A DNA stretch of 64,000 nt from Turritopsis dohrnii (taxonomy: Eukaryota > Cnidaria > Hydrozoa > Anthoathecata > Oceaniidae), in assembly GCA_027922465.2 (NCBI GenBank), contig BQMF02000483.1:1-64000 (forward strand), written 5' to 3'. The notes beneath the pieces were generated by a model. The model ran no database searches. It was given only the letters and a program-made list of their open reading frames with translations, and was not told the origin of the DNA. Both the position numbers and the translations under genes were made by a program. Positions 43,790-55,531 of this stretch are shown piece by piece. The stretch's first letter is position 1; each line of letters opens with the position of its first letter.

Positions 43790-45085
43790 AGTAACTCCGA
43801 CAAATGTAGTAAACCTACGTCAAATGTAGTAAATTTTCACGACAAATGTAGTAAATTTTCTACGAAAAATGTATTAACTCTGACAAATGTATTAAACGCC
43901 TTGAACGTTGAAATGAGCCATAATTAGGCCAAACACATGAAGGTCTGTACCAAGTAACTTTGCAAGGGCTATCAGGTAGCCATATAATAGAATCCTAAAT
44001 CACGCATGCGCGGTAAAAAAAACTATTTTGAGCTAATTGAGGCACAATTGGGCAAAGCACATGAAGGTCTCTGCCATCAGGTGACAGCGAAATAAGCCTG
44101 GAATTCAAACATGTGCAGTAAGAGACTGTCAATACAAGCAAAATGGGTCATAATTAGGCCATAATTAGGTCATAATTTTTTTGGAATAGAAGATCTTACT
44201 ATAAGCATATGTCAGTTCTTTGTAACATTTACTTTCAAACAAAGAAGTTTTCTCTGGTACTTTTCTTACTGAAAATATTCTTTAAATTGAATTTTTCTTT
44301 TCTCGTCCTTACATACAAGGAAGAAAAGGTCCGCTTTAAGAAGGTTTCACTGTACGTATAGCGTCAATTGAATTCAGGATACCTTCAAACAAACACTTCT
44401 TATGTTTTGTGAGCAGTGCTGAAGATATTTGTATATATACATGAATTTTACCACAAACTTAACATTCTACCTAAATGTTTTCACAGCGCATGCACGTACT
44501 TGGGTTCTATTACATGGCCACTTGATAGCACCTGGAATATTATATGATGAAAACCTTTATGCGTTTTGTCTAAGTGTAGCAGGAGTTTTTTCTGCGCATG
44601 CGCGATTTTTAATTTTATTATGTGGCCACCTGATAGTGGTAAAGACCTTGATGTGACCAACTGATAGGCTTTACAAAGTTACTTGGTGAAGATCTTCATG
44701 TGTTTTGCCTAATTATGGCTCATTTACCTCATATTAGCATACTACGCATGCGGGATTTTAGGTTTTATTTTATGGCCACTTGACAGCCCTTACAAAGCTA
44801 ATTCATGAACACGTTCATGTGTTTCGCCTAATTATGACCCTTTATTGCTTGTATTGGTAGTGTCTTACTGCGCATGTTTGAATTCCAGGCTTATTTTGCG
44901 ATTTAGGGTTCTATTATATGGCCACCTGATAGCCTTTACAAATTACTTGGTGAAGACCTTCATGTGTTTGGCCTAATTACGGCTCATTTCAACGTTAACG
45001 GCGTTTACTGCATTTGCAAAGGTTTACTACATTTGTCGGAGTTACTACATTTGTCGGAGTTACTACATTTGTTGGTGTAACAACC
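43790..45085. mobile_element. 1.3-kb palindromic element with ACAAATGTAGTAA terminal repeats
   Basis: The left 110 bases repeat ACAAATGTAGTAA four to five times. The right end repeats the inverse TTACTACATTTGT three times. Both continue into a longer inverted arm (GTTGAAATGAGCCATAATTA, then GGCCAAACACATGAAGG). Internal copies of CACATGAAGGTCT, GGCCACCTGATAG and GCGCATG occur in both orientations, making the whole element a multi-hairpin. No coding capacity. Confidence 0.8.
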
Positions 45086-46891
45086 CCAATATAATATATT
45101 TTTTGGTTTTCATTATTGAGAATTAGTAACTATGGCAAAAGACCTGAACAATAACCATCTGATTACCATTGGAGTCACCGGATGTATAATAACGCCTGCT
45201 GGTACTTGTTACACGCCACTCCACCCTAAAGTTACTTCTCCTTCTTGCCGTTAATAAGGCCAACCTAAAAATGGAAGGGGCGTTTCCTTTTGAAAGGAAA
45301 TAGGTCTTAACCTTCGCTATTTTTTGCCCATGAAATCGGCCCAATAGTGTAATACGCTCATATCTATTCTTTGCTTAACATTAGTTAATGTCCGGCATAA
45401 GATATTGATATTTGAATTAATCATAGACATCATTTGCTCCATTGGCCAGGTCTTGACTTATCTTTCGTGATGTGCAAGGCAACGAGGAGCGTAGTCTCAT
45501 TATTAAGAAGGATCCCTAAGTTCATCTAGAAAGTTTTTATGAAGATCGTGCTAAAGAAACACGAGCTAAAATTGCAAGGAATTTTCAACTTTTTAATGCT
45601 CTCAATTTAAAATTTCGCTCTTTCTCCATCTACCTTACGTCATGAAGATTACACAGGTATGAAGATATGGCTGACGCAAAGACAACATATGTGGTAACTC
45701 GTTGTTGATGAAGCTCAACAGCATCGTGAAGTCAAAGCCGATAAGTCAAAGTTACGGAAAGTGAAATGAGTCGTCCCTTAAGGAGGGAAAAAATGCCAAA
45801 AATCGTAGATAGTAAAGAAATGAGCAAAGTTATCAAATTAATGTTCTCCCCCGACTTTTCTGCACCCGACCAAAAATTTTCCCCGACTTTTTTTCCCGAT
45901 AAGGTATACAATATCTCAGACGTTATTGTAATATCTTGATTATTTTCTTCTTATATTGAAAATAATTAGTCAGGGAAAAGTGACTAATTTCAAAAATTGG
46001 TCGGGGAAAAGTGACTAAAATTTCCTTAGGTGACTAAAATTTTCCCCGACTAAAATTTTCCCCAATTAAATGTTTTGCCGACTTTTTTTCCCTGATAAGG
46101 TAGTTATGTTTTGTAGCGATGTAACCACAAGTTGGTAGTGATTCTCGTAAATAATTTCCTACAAGAAGCTGTTAGAAACTACACATAATCAATATTGATT
46201 CATTCGAGATAAGCACGCAACATAATGATGTTTCCTATCATAAGAAAATATTTTAACTTAGCCTAGTTAGTCTAACGTTATTTCAAAAACTAACATTACT
46301 GTTAACGTTCTGTAATGCTGTAGCAATATTGTAGTTAGGAGAGCAGAGAGAAATACAGTATGAGCTCCAATTAACGGACATTCTAAAAGGCAGACACCTC
46401 TAATTAACGAAGCATATTTAGCCTTTTTTACTTTCCAATTAGCGGACATCATAGTTCACGCTGAGCTGGACCGTGTTAACGAATCGAAATATAACGAAAA
46501 TGGTTTCTATTGGTAGTTGAACACAAAAGAAAAATGTTGTTATTGTGGAGATATTGCTCTCTGAAAAAAAACCCAGAAAGCAGGATGTAATAAAAAGCAA
46601 CAAACTGAATTATTTTTTCTAAACTTACGTGAAACAATACTTATATGCGATGATAATTATATGCGAAACAGACTTTTGAAGATTCGTGTCACAGAAGAAA
46701 CGAGATGAGAAGATAAGGTGGCTTTCAGTTACGATTACAATTACAAGGATTATATCCATCATAAAAATAAGCAATGAACAAAACATTTCAGAGTGAATAG
46801 ATATCTTCTTCATTTCGATACATAGTTGAAACGTTTGTTACTACTCGAAAGAAAATTTGTATAATCGTTGTCAAGCAGTTGATGATTCTTT
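45086..46891. other. Intergenic, repeat-derived
   Basis: 45845-46105 contains TTTTCCCCGAC blocks in direct and inverted orientation and two copies of CGACTTTTTTTCCC.GATAAGGTA, a likely small DNA element. 46500-46891 is the 3' flank of the IGFBP-domain gene at 46.9 kb and is duplicated at 56.4-56.8 kb. Confidence 0.5.
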
Positions 46892-48116
46892 TTAATCTAA
46901 ACAGGGAAATATTTCGTTAGATGAAATCATGTCTTATAACAATAGTTTATTGTTGCTGGATCAATTTCCAGGAAATTTTGAACCAAAATACTAACACGGG
47001 TTCAATTGATGTCTGAATGGATTTTCGGCTTTAATTCAGTAACTCATTGTGTCATATCATATATTTAGGATTTGAAGGATTTCATCATCGTTACCTTCAA
47101 CGTTGGTATGCAGGGCTTTACAGTGCTTGTTAGTATACTTCATCACAAGCATTCAGTGTCTGTATTTATCAGGTATTACTCTGACATTACATGTATGTCT
47201 TACTAACTGAGCGATGCACTTACTATGCCTTTGATTTTCACATTCTTATTGTTAATTTATATTACAAAGTGTGCAGTTCACTCCATGAACTGGATACTCA
47301 ACACTCTCTATGGGCCTTTCACAGGTTTATCATTTCAAGGCTGGTGACGTTGCAATGATATACCCATGATACTTTTCAAGAATTGAAGTTTTTGAAATGA
47401 AATTCGATTTCCTCCGTTTCCAACAGCTTAGTCAAACATATTGTTTCGGAAAAATAGATAAGATAACTTTGGTTGTGTGTTAAGGGACCGCCAAAGACAA
47501 TACCGTAATACTCACAGTCCACACAAATTCCTGGTTCACCCTCATATGGATAGTGACATCTTAAATGATTTTCGCAATGACCTTCAAAATCATTTGCACC
47601 ACCACAAAGATCTCTCTTTTGTTTGGCACATACGTAACAGCCGCAGCTGTCTGTCACAATGCCGCCTACAAAACGAATTCAAGAAAATTGATTTTAAATG
47701 CAACAAAAATGTATTAAGTAAGTAAGTAAGTAACCGAAAGATTTTAGTCCTTGGGTTTCCAACCCAGGAAAGGTTGATTCTTCTGCCCGACTTGCAACTA
47801 GTAGTTGACTTACTGCCAGAGTTACGTATATCATTGCTCTAACTTGACCGAAGGCCAGTGTGCAGTCGATTTGAAGGAGAAGACGTTTAGAAGGGGAAGT
47901 GGTGAAGTTAAACAGCATGAAAAGTATTCTTAATATCAATCGATAGTTGTACTTCGTAAAAGACATTTTATTAGGTAAAGTTTAAATATCATAAAATTAA
48001 CGCTTACCTGGGCACTGGGTGCTATCAATAGGAGTACAAAAATGTGGACATATACGTGAAGCATCAACTGTAATTAGTAATAAAGTAGTCAACGGAAAAA
48101 CTTTTATTAGCTCCAT
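46892..48116 (-). CDS. Small secreted IGFBP-N-domain protein A (10 Cys, truncated tail)
   Basis: Exon 1, 48116-48008: MELIKVFPLTTLLLITVDAS is a signal peptide, followed by ICPHFCTPIDSTQCPG. Exon 2, 47665-47516: CGCYVCAKQKRDLCGG..GHCENHLRC..GICVD. The layout is that of the IGFBP N-terminal domain, as in single-insulin-binding-domain proteins that may bind insulin-like peptides. It has 10 cysteines instead of 12, with CGCY where IGFBPs have CGCC. If exon 3 is spliced as in the paralogue at 56.8 kb (acceptor TTTAG at 46897), TAA follows at once (46892-46894) and a TGG is TGA further on. The product would end right after the domain, about 88 residues. It may be a functional short form or a gene starting to decay. 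Confidence 0.8.
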
Positions 48117-48537
48117 CACCTTAACTTCTCCAGAAAGTCTTCACAAATATTTCCTCTCTTGAACTTTCTCCTTTAATTCGATCTACCATCTAGGAGAATT
48201 ATCTATAATTACCTTCCTAATCCTAACAATAGATGCGTTTTCAAGTGATTAATTATCTTTGTTCGATAATTATTGTATGCTATTGAGTTTATTACTATCA
48301 ATCAATTCATTTTGCAATAAACGTGTGTTGGCATCTTTGTAGATAATTAGATGCTCTCTATAAACATCAAAATTTTATCCGTCCATTCGGTTTTGGGAGG
48401 TCCTTAAAGATGATACAATAATTTTTTCATACTACACATTAGCACTTCAAATCTGTTTTTGTGAAATTTGTTTAAAGTTTAATTCAAACAGGATATTGCC
48501 ATCAATATAGTGTATCTCAAGAAATGAAATTATTGTC
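48117..48537. other. Upstream region of IGFBP-domain gene A
   Basis: AT-rich. No motif is called with confidence. The segment around 48150-48240 (CTAATCCTAACA) is shared with the upstream region of gene B near 58080-58120, so the duplication includes promoters. Confidence 0.5.
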
Positions 48538-48540
48538 TTT

Positions 48541-48911
48541 TAGGGGCTGTTCATATGGAGGCCGGTTAACCGGGCTGGCTCACTTGAATGAGATGAAAAT
48601 CACCCAGCGTTCATATGGTTTTTCTCATCCCACTTAACCGGGCTGGAGAATGTTGTTTAAATCACGTAAACAATAATTCGAATTTTGACGCATGCGCACT
48701 TGTCTAAAATTTATCCCCCAAAGCGGGCTGGTTTGTTTATACGAACAAATTTCATCTCACCTAGGTGAGATCCCGGTCAAATGAAACGAGATCTCACTTA
48801 AGTGAGCTAGCCCGCTTTTCATATGAACACAATTTATTTTTTTAAAGATTTGACAGTGAGATCTCTGCTAAGTGAGCTAGCCCGGCTAACCGGGCCATGA
48901 ACAGCCCCTTA
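48541..48911. repeat. 371-bp MITE with GGGGCTGTTCAT ends
   Basis: AGGGGCTGTTCAT at the left and ATGAACAGCCCCT at the right are perfect inverted repeats. Subterminal GGTTAACCGGGCTGG pairs with CTAGCCCGGCTAACCGGG. It has several ATGAGATC/GTGAGATC motifs internally and no coding capacity. This terminus type is widespread in invertebrate DNA transposons. Confidence 0.8.
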
Positions 48912-49313
48912 GATATTTTTTGAACTTATTCCATTTTCACATCATTCAAAGGAGCTTTTATATCTTTTTTTAAAAAATATAATTTTCATCTTAAAACGTT
49001 AGATATATCAACGGTATTAGAGATCGTTTTCTTTGACACACTCGTTAATTGAGTAACGATGAATGACAAACGCTGCTGACGGCCAATTAGTCTTTTGTAA
49101 GCTCTAAATGTTGTTGTGGTGTACAAAATATCACTAAAGTTTTTACAGAAGACACGAAATTAAAATCAACGTGTTCATCTTTGCTTTGAAACAAAAAAAA
49201 AAAAGTTATTGTGTGTTACTTGTATTGAATGTTTTTACTTGAGTTATTAACTTCTAATTGACTTTAGGACACCCGTGGTGGAGTAAAGTATTTAAAATAC
49301 CCGTGGTTTCTCC

Positions 49314-49343
49314 TCCTACTACTACTACTACTACTACTACTCC
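49314..49343. repeat. CTA trinucleotide microsatellite
   Basis: About eight CTA units immediately before the 128-bp satellite array. Confidence 0.85.
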
Positions 49344-49369
49344 TCCAAGTTATGAACGTTTGGTCAAAT

Positions 49370-50395
49370 TAGGACTTCCAGTTGACCAATTTTCATGAAA
49401 ATTTGCACAGAGCACAATTGAAAGACGCTCATTTCAAATTTGACAATGATTTTGCCAGGTTTGACTAAAATTGGGCAATTTAGGCCAAATTTGGACCAAA
49501 TTTTGAAAGTTCTTCAATTTTCATGAAAATTTGCACAGAGCACAATTGAAAGACGCTCATTTCAAATTTGACAATGATTTTGCCAGGTTTGACTAAAATT
49601 GGGCAATTTAGGCCAAATTTGGACCAAATTTTGAAAGTTCTTCAATTTTCATGAAAATTTGCACGGATCACAATTGAAAGACGCTGATTTCGAATTTGAC
49701 AATGATTATGCCAGGTTTGACTAAAATTGGGCAATTTAGGCCAAATTTGGACCAAATTTCGAAAGTTCTTCAATTTTCATGAAAATTTGCACAGAGCACA
49801 ATTGAAAGACGCTGATTTCGAATTTGACAATGATTTTGCCAGGTTTGACTAAAATTGGCCAATTTAGGCCAAATTTGGACCAAATTTCGAAAGTTCTTCA
49901 ATTTTCATATAGATTTGCACGGATCACATTTGAAAGGTGCTGATTTCGAATTTGACAATGATATTGCCAGGTTTGACTAAAATTGGCCAATTTAGGCCAA
50001 ATTTGGACCAAATTTCGAAAGTTCTTCAATTTTCATGAAATTTTTCACGGATCACAATTGAAAGGTGCTGATTTCAAATTTGACAATGACATTGCCAGGT
50101 TTGACTAAAATTGGCCAATTTAGGCCAAATTTGGATCAAATTTCGAAAGTTCTTCAATTTTCGCAAAAATTTGCACGGATCACATTTAAAAGGTGCTGAT
50201 TACGAATTTGTCAGTCATTTTGTCAGATTTGACGAGAAATGGGTAATTCGGGCAAAATTTGGATCAAACTTAGAAAGTTCTGCAATATTCATAAAACTTT
50301 CTACAACGCACAATTACAAGTTGCTGATTTTGAATTTGCCAGTCATTTTATTAGATTTGAACATAATTTGGCAATTCGGCAACGTTGTATTTTTG
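49370..50395. repeat. Tandem satellite, 128-bp period, ~8 copies
   Basis: The marker TTCTTCAATTTTCATG recurs with its CAATTTTCAT at 49387, 49515, 49643, 49771, 49899, 50027 and 50155, spaced exactly 128, and a diverged last unit starts at 50282. Units contain GACAATGATTTTGCCAGG and GGCCAAATTTGGACC. Divergence rises toward the right end. Open frames crossing the array are fortuitous. Confidence 0.95.
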
Positions 50396-51667
50396 AGACT
50401 AAATATGCATCGTTGTGTTACGTCCTGAAGTCTTCAAGCCAAGCGGCTTCTTGTTACTTAACATTTTTTAATCATCTTCATCTTTTTAATGAAACGTTTT
50501 TCATAACAATATTCTGTATAAGTATTTTTCTGTATTCAATTTCCAAATGAAAAAGGTTTTGAAAAGAAGAGAAGAAGATCTTTGGGACGATCATGCAAAA
50601 ATGAATGAGCTTCCAAGCGATGTAATGGCTGTAAAACATATAAAGTGTAAAGTTTGCGCTGCACTTGTCGTATTTGTCGCTTCGACATTAATTGATCAAG
50701 TCAATTTCCTGCGAATACAACGCATCCATCTTAATCATCAATACTCTCTATACTTTTCAAGAATTTGTCAGTTTAAAGATAACATCAGATATTTCATTAT
50801 CATTTGAAATCTATTTCTGTGACTTTTGCTTAAATTTTCAGTTGAAACTAACAAGCGCATTTACTTTTAATTAACATCAGAATATAATATGCAACGAAGC
50901 GAAGAATAGTAATTATGTCACTTGGAGACTCATCTACTGCGAAAATGCTTTAGTGATTAGTTTAACTAAAAACATTTTTCAATGGTATTCTGTGCTATGT
51001 GGTAGGTTTGTGGTGTAGAAAACTAAATTGAATTGAACTGAGTTGAGCCACTTAATATCCTATCTACATCACACTAATATAGCTCATTGAAATGGTTATT
51101 TCAAAGTTAGAAATACTGGAGATTGAACAATTCTGGTAAACGTTTGTTTATAATTTTACTTGTTTTTACATTTAGTTGCAATGGAAATTCGACTTACATT
51201 AGCGTCCTTAACATACACACCACTAACCAACACACCACCACCATCACTGAAATGGAAACCAGACTTTATATATTTTTGAGATAGCAACAGTACCTCTCAC
51301 AATAGTGATCATTTCACTGATTAAATCATGGAGAACAAATGTTTTTAGAAAATATGAATGCCTTAAGGTTGGGTTACACGTAAGGATTCTTAAACAACTT
51401 TTCTTTTTAACTGGTATTTTGAGGCTTTAAATTTAAATTGTAAATCAAAAAGTCAACCCGGTCCTGAATTTGAGACGCTGAAACTTGACTTTCTGGCGCA
51501 CAATTTAAATTTTAAGCCTTAAAACACGTGCTTGAAAGAAAAAATTTTCAAAAATCTTTACGTGTAAACCCACCATTTAACAATGTCAAGGTTTCTAATC
51601 ATTTTATATCTTTAGATACAAAACCATGAAATGAAATAAAGACATTTGTAGATGGAATATAAGACTC
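50396..51667. other. Intergenic between satellite and transporter copy 3
   Basis: No supportable gene; the open frame at 50547-50807 has no recognisable domain. It contains the MITE at 51366-51578. Confidence 0.45.
51366..51578. repeat. 213-bp MITE with GGTTGGGTTACACGTAA ends
   Basis: GGTTGGGTTACACGTAAGGATT is matched by the inverted right end GGTGGGTTTACACGTAAAGATT. TTTAAATTTAAATTG and CAATTTAAATTTTAA are inverted inside. It lies about 90 bases upstream of transporter copy 3. Confidence 0.75.
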
Positions 51668-53023
51668 ATGGCAAAAACAACATTAAACGAAGCTGTTGAA
51701 TATTTAGGATTTGGGAAATTTGGATTTAAATTAGTCTGTGCGTTTGGTTCATTTTGGTTCTTAGATGGTATCGAACTTTCCTTGTCAGGATTATTGGGAC
51801 TAAAACTAAAATGTCTATGGTCGTTGACTGCACTACAAACAGCTATAACATCATCGTCTCCCTTCTTTGGCATGGCAATTGGTTCATTGTTTTGGGGTTG
51901 GATGAGTGATGTGCATGGCAGAAAGAAATTTACGTTAATAAGTACATCAGTTATCCTTTACTTTGCAGTACTGACAGTTTTAACAGATAATTTCGTTTGG
52001 TTTTTTCTCATCCGCTTTTTTGTTGGGTTTGGTTTGGGTGGAGTTATTTTGGGTCCTGCTTACGTCACAGAATTTATTAGTGAGAAACATCGAGGGAAAT
52101 GTACAATTGCTTTTGAATTTTTTTTCGCAGCTGGTTCTGTGTTTATATCAGTTATTTCCTACTTCATAATGAACCGTTATGGCTGGAAATTGTTTATTCT
52201 ACTTGGTACAGCACCAACGCTGTTAACTTTTTCCTTTTTATCATGGTTGCCAGAATCTATTCGATACCTACAAAATAAAGGGGAGTATGACAAAGTACTA
52301 AAAACTCTCAATTTTATTTCCAAAGAAAACAACAAAACGTTTTCTTATCAAGAAATACAAACGGAGATAAGCGAAAGTTATTCGGCACAGCGAACAAATA
52401 TCTTATTTATGTTCAGAAGGAATGAAATTTTGACAACATTTTCGATATCATTTATCTGGATCAGTTCGCTGTTTTGTTACTATAGCGTTTTCCTGTTGAA
52501 TACCCAGCTGATGCAATCTAAACTTGGTGATTTAAAAACTCCTAATGCCACACATGTTTGTCACCAACTTACAAATTATGAATATCTGCAAAATATTTTG
52601 GTATGTTTTTCAGAATTTCCTGGATTGTTCTTGTTTATGCTGTTTGTTGATAGGATTGGACGAAAAAAATCATTCATCATTGGTTATAGCACATCATTAG
52701 TTTCATTTTTCATTTTAATATTCTCCCGACACTCTTTTTATTTTACAACTGCAGTTTTGCTGTTACTCAGAGCCACAACAGCGTGTGTTGTACAGCTATC
52801 GTGGATATACGCTAGTGAATATTATCCCACTAAAGTACGTGCAACGGCACTTGGTTTTATAAATGGTTTTGGGAGATTCAGTTTGGTATTTGCACCTTTT
52901 CTGGTGCAATATCTATTGTTAGTGTCCTTTATTGCAGCCATCTGCATTTTTGTTGGATTGTGTTTTTTAAGCATATGCATCACTTGGTTGTTAAAGGAGA
53001 CCAAGAATATGAAAGTAGTTTAA
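51668..53023 (+). CDS. SVOP/SV2-like MFS transporter, copy 3
   Basis: 451 residues from MAKTTLNEAVEYLGFG, in one exon. Loop 2-3 is SDVHGRKKF, with Ser for Gly against the other copies. RFFVGFGLGGVILGPAYVTE, PESIRYL, DRIGRKKSFIIG and ASEYYPTKVRATALGF mark the usual MFS landmarks, and the protein ends in KETKN followed by four residues. The segment at 51795-51905 is nearly identical in DNA to copy 2 and to the pseudogene at 34.9 kb, more than the rest of the gene, which hints at gene conversion or strong constraint there. Substrate unknown. Confidence 0.93.
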   Translation: MAKTTLNEAVEYLGFGKFGFKLVCAFGSFWFLDGIELSLSGLLGLKLKCLWSLTALQTAITSSSPFFGMAIGSLFWGWMSDVHGRKKFTLISTSVILYFAVLTVLTDNFVWFFLIRFFVGFGLGGVILGPAYVTEFISEKHRGKCTIAFEFFFAAGSVFISVISYFIMNRYGWKLFILLGTAPTLLTFSFLSWLPESIRYLQNKGEYDKVLKTLNFISKENNKTFSYQEIQTEISESYSAQRTNILFMFRRNEILTTFSISFIWISSLFCYYSVFLLNTQLMQSKLGDLKTPNATHVCHQLTNYEYLQNILVCFSEFPGLFLFMLFVDRIGRKKSFIIGYSTSLVSFFILIFSRHSFYFTTAVLLLLRATTACVVQLSWIYASEYYPTKVRATALGFINGFGRFSLVFAPFLVQYLLLVSFIAAICIFVGLCFLSICITWLLKETKNMKVV

Positions 53024-54155
53024 AACGATTTTTACAGCACACCAGTAAGCTTAGAATTCCTATTCTCCGAGATAATCCCTTTATAAATTTTTCTGAATTT
53101 TTTTTATCAAACATAGGTTCATGAAGTTATACGATAACTTTCATCATTCGATCTCTATCCACATTTAGCGTTTTAGTGTAAAGCTTGTTCAATTTGTTTG
53201 ACTAGGCGAGAGCTTGTACGTGGTTCTATAAGACGATTTTAATAAACTTTGACAGGGTAAAACTAAGGTAAACTCATATTTCAACTGTGCAAAGTTTGGA
53301 TGGGAAATTTCATAGATTTAATATTGTTGTACCTTTATCAGTATATTAGGGTAAATATAGAAATTTGAATGATTGAAATAAATTTCATGAAATTCATCCC
53401 CGCGAAGTGTTTTTAATTTCACATCAAATGAAATAAATCCATAAATTAGTGTATTAGGAAGCTATGAATATATCAACTGCTTATGTATATACAATATTGA
53501 TAATTTGTTCCCCACAGGTAGTAATTTTGCGTGTCTACAACTATTACTTTCGGAATTTCAAGCTCTAAACTGCGTTTAGATAATTTTTCTATAGTTTCAT
53601 CATTACGTTGGGGGAGGATACCAACTTTCTATCAGGTGGCGATCGACGTAACTTTGTTTTTTAATTGAATTTGTTGCAAATAATGAAGTAGGTGTTTTAG
53701 CTTTTTCTTCCTTCCGATTCAGGACTACGTCCGCAAAGTTTATGCTTATAATTTTAGATAAAGAAAATGGTTTTCACTTTAATATTTACTAGTATTGCTT
53801 GTAAACTTGTTGCTTATAAAAAAAACATGTTGCTAAATCCTTGACATTAGAGACAGTTCCTTTTTATTATTTGATTCCGTTATTTCAATTTTTTCAATTT
53901 TCTTGGGCCTAATATTAGCACAACAGCTAGAAATAAAATTCCGCTCCACATTCTTACGTTCTTTCGCATAAATACGTCACAAGTAAGGACATTTATTACG
54001 AACCGTATTGGCTTTTGTAATGTCACAGTGACATCACTTACTTTTAGTGTTACGAGATCCTACTACGTGTGGTAGGTGAGAATCAATAGTCAATATTTTT
54101 CAAAACAAGGTTTACAATGTTGTTTCTTCTTTTTTTTTAATTTTTCTCAAAAAAG
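53024..54155. other. Intergenic, nothing recognisable
   Basis: AT-rich 3' flank of transporter copy 3. No gene, repeat or hairpin that I can support. Confidence 0.4.
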
Positions 54156-54785
54156 TCAGTAATCGTGCTTTGTTTCATTTGGTTCAGCCTTCTTTGGTTG
54201 ATTTTTTTCGATAATTTCAGCACCAAAAGGATCCAGCTCCGAATCAATCGTGAACAAGGTTAGTTTCTTCCGAGTTTCAATTGCCCTTTCAATCTCATTT
54301 TCTGATGGTGGTGATACTGGATCATCCACAGGACAGTCGTCCTCGTCACTGCTGGCATCAGCGATTTCAAACACTTGATAATCACTCACTATTTCTGCAA
54401 CAGACAATGGGCGAGATTCCTTGTTTGTTTTTTCTTGGGTGCCATTGTTGTATGCAAACTGTCGAAACCATAACATAACGCTTCACAACAAAAAAAGTTC
54501 TTCAAAACATTCCAGTAGGTGAAACGTTCGATTTATGAAAAATTCGAATTTTAGGACTCCGAATGGACGAAAAATTCCAAAATTCGATTTAACATGATCA
54601 AAATTCGACCACGGGACCAAAGAATCCGTTCGATTTACGTGATTATTCGAATTACGTGAGTTCAAATTATAGGAGTTTTCTTATAAGCGTTTACTAGTAA
54701 ACTCGGACGGGACCGAAAACTATGTTCGATTTACATGATTATTCGAATTATAGGAGTTCGAATTACATGAGTTATACTGTATAAG
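54156..54785 (-). mobile_element. Pogo/Tigger-like remnant with acidic transposase tail
   Basis: The right end, inverted, reads CAGTATAACTCATGTAATTC, then GAACTCCTATAATTCGAA, the style of Tigger/pogo termini. A second, diverged copy of this block lies at about 54600-54680. The reverse-strand open frame 54476-54156 (about 106 residues) is acidic with SSDEDDCPVDDPVSPPSENE followed by IERAIETRKKL, similar to the C-terminal tail of pogo-type transposases (an acidic, proline-rich stretch, then a short helix). DNA-binding and DDE parts are missing. Confidence 0.5.
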
Positions 54786-55048
54786 TGAATGAATTTGATT
54801 AAAAAAAACAAGGGCTATTTTGCAGAAGGTGGTAGAAGCGTTTCTATGGCGGACCATTAATGCCAAAAGTAATTTCGACAAACAAAATTTATTTTTGAAT
54901 TCTAGATAATTATTATACAGCTTTGCTTCATCTTCAGATTTTGCCAAAAATATTTTTGTCAAAACAAAACTTCGTTTTCAGCAACGATCCTTTGCAATGA
55001 TGATAAATGCAGGTAAATGTGCTGGATTTGTTTTGATCATGTGTAAAG

Positions 55049-55246
55049 ATGGCGTCGCAGCAACAACAACATGCACGCTCTTCGTTAAGAAACATGCTTC
55101 TCCTTGCTTGTGGCGAACTCAATGCACAAATTGACAATAATAGATTAGATTCTATCCATCGACGTTTGCATGCAAAAGCGAGACAAGTTCAGCGGCTATA
55201 CACGTTGAATGATCTTAGCATTACGAGAAAAGAAGACGTTTTGTAA
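55049..55246 (+). CDS. Small hypothetical ORF, possibly transposon-derived
   Basis: 65 codons beginning MASQQQQHARSSLRNMLLLA, hydrophilic and helix-prone, with a good ATG context (AAAGATGGCG). Composition is more coding-like than the surroundings. Not recognised. It could be a first exon or the N-terminus of a lost transposon protein, since transposon debris lies on both sides. Confidence 0.25.
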   Translation: MASQQQQHARSSLRNMLLLACGELNAQIDNNRLDSIHRRLHAKARQVQRLYTLNDLSITRKEDVL

Positions 55247-55531
55247 ATGCTTGATTCTAACGAGGTTGACTAAGTCACAGATAAGAAGAAAGTTTCTTCC
55301 GTGTAAAGTTGTATGAAAATGGAAAAAGAAGACCCAAATTTGTTTTATCTGTTAGATAATGGATTTATGGTGGTAAACATAGCTGCGATATTTAATGTTT
55401 TGTTACGTACCAAACAGCGCCGAATGACTGAGTTTAATCTATGCACAAGAGCGTTATATAAGAGTCTAACACAACAAGGTAGTGACACAAACATTAGCTT
55501 TCGGGAGAACACTTCTCTTTCTTCCATGCTG

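Noticed and set aside
49370..50395. Regular direct repeats that could suggest a CRISPR array
   Set aside because: Units are contiguous 128-bp tandem copies with no unique spacers, in a eukaryotic context; this is a satellite.
50111..50550. Two overlapping open frames of about 100 codons
   Set aside because: They run through the 128-bp satellite, so openness is a by-product of the repeat unit.
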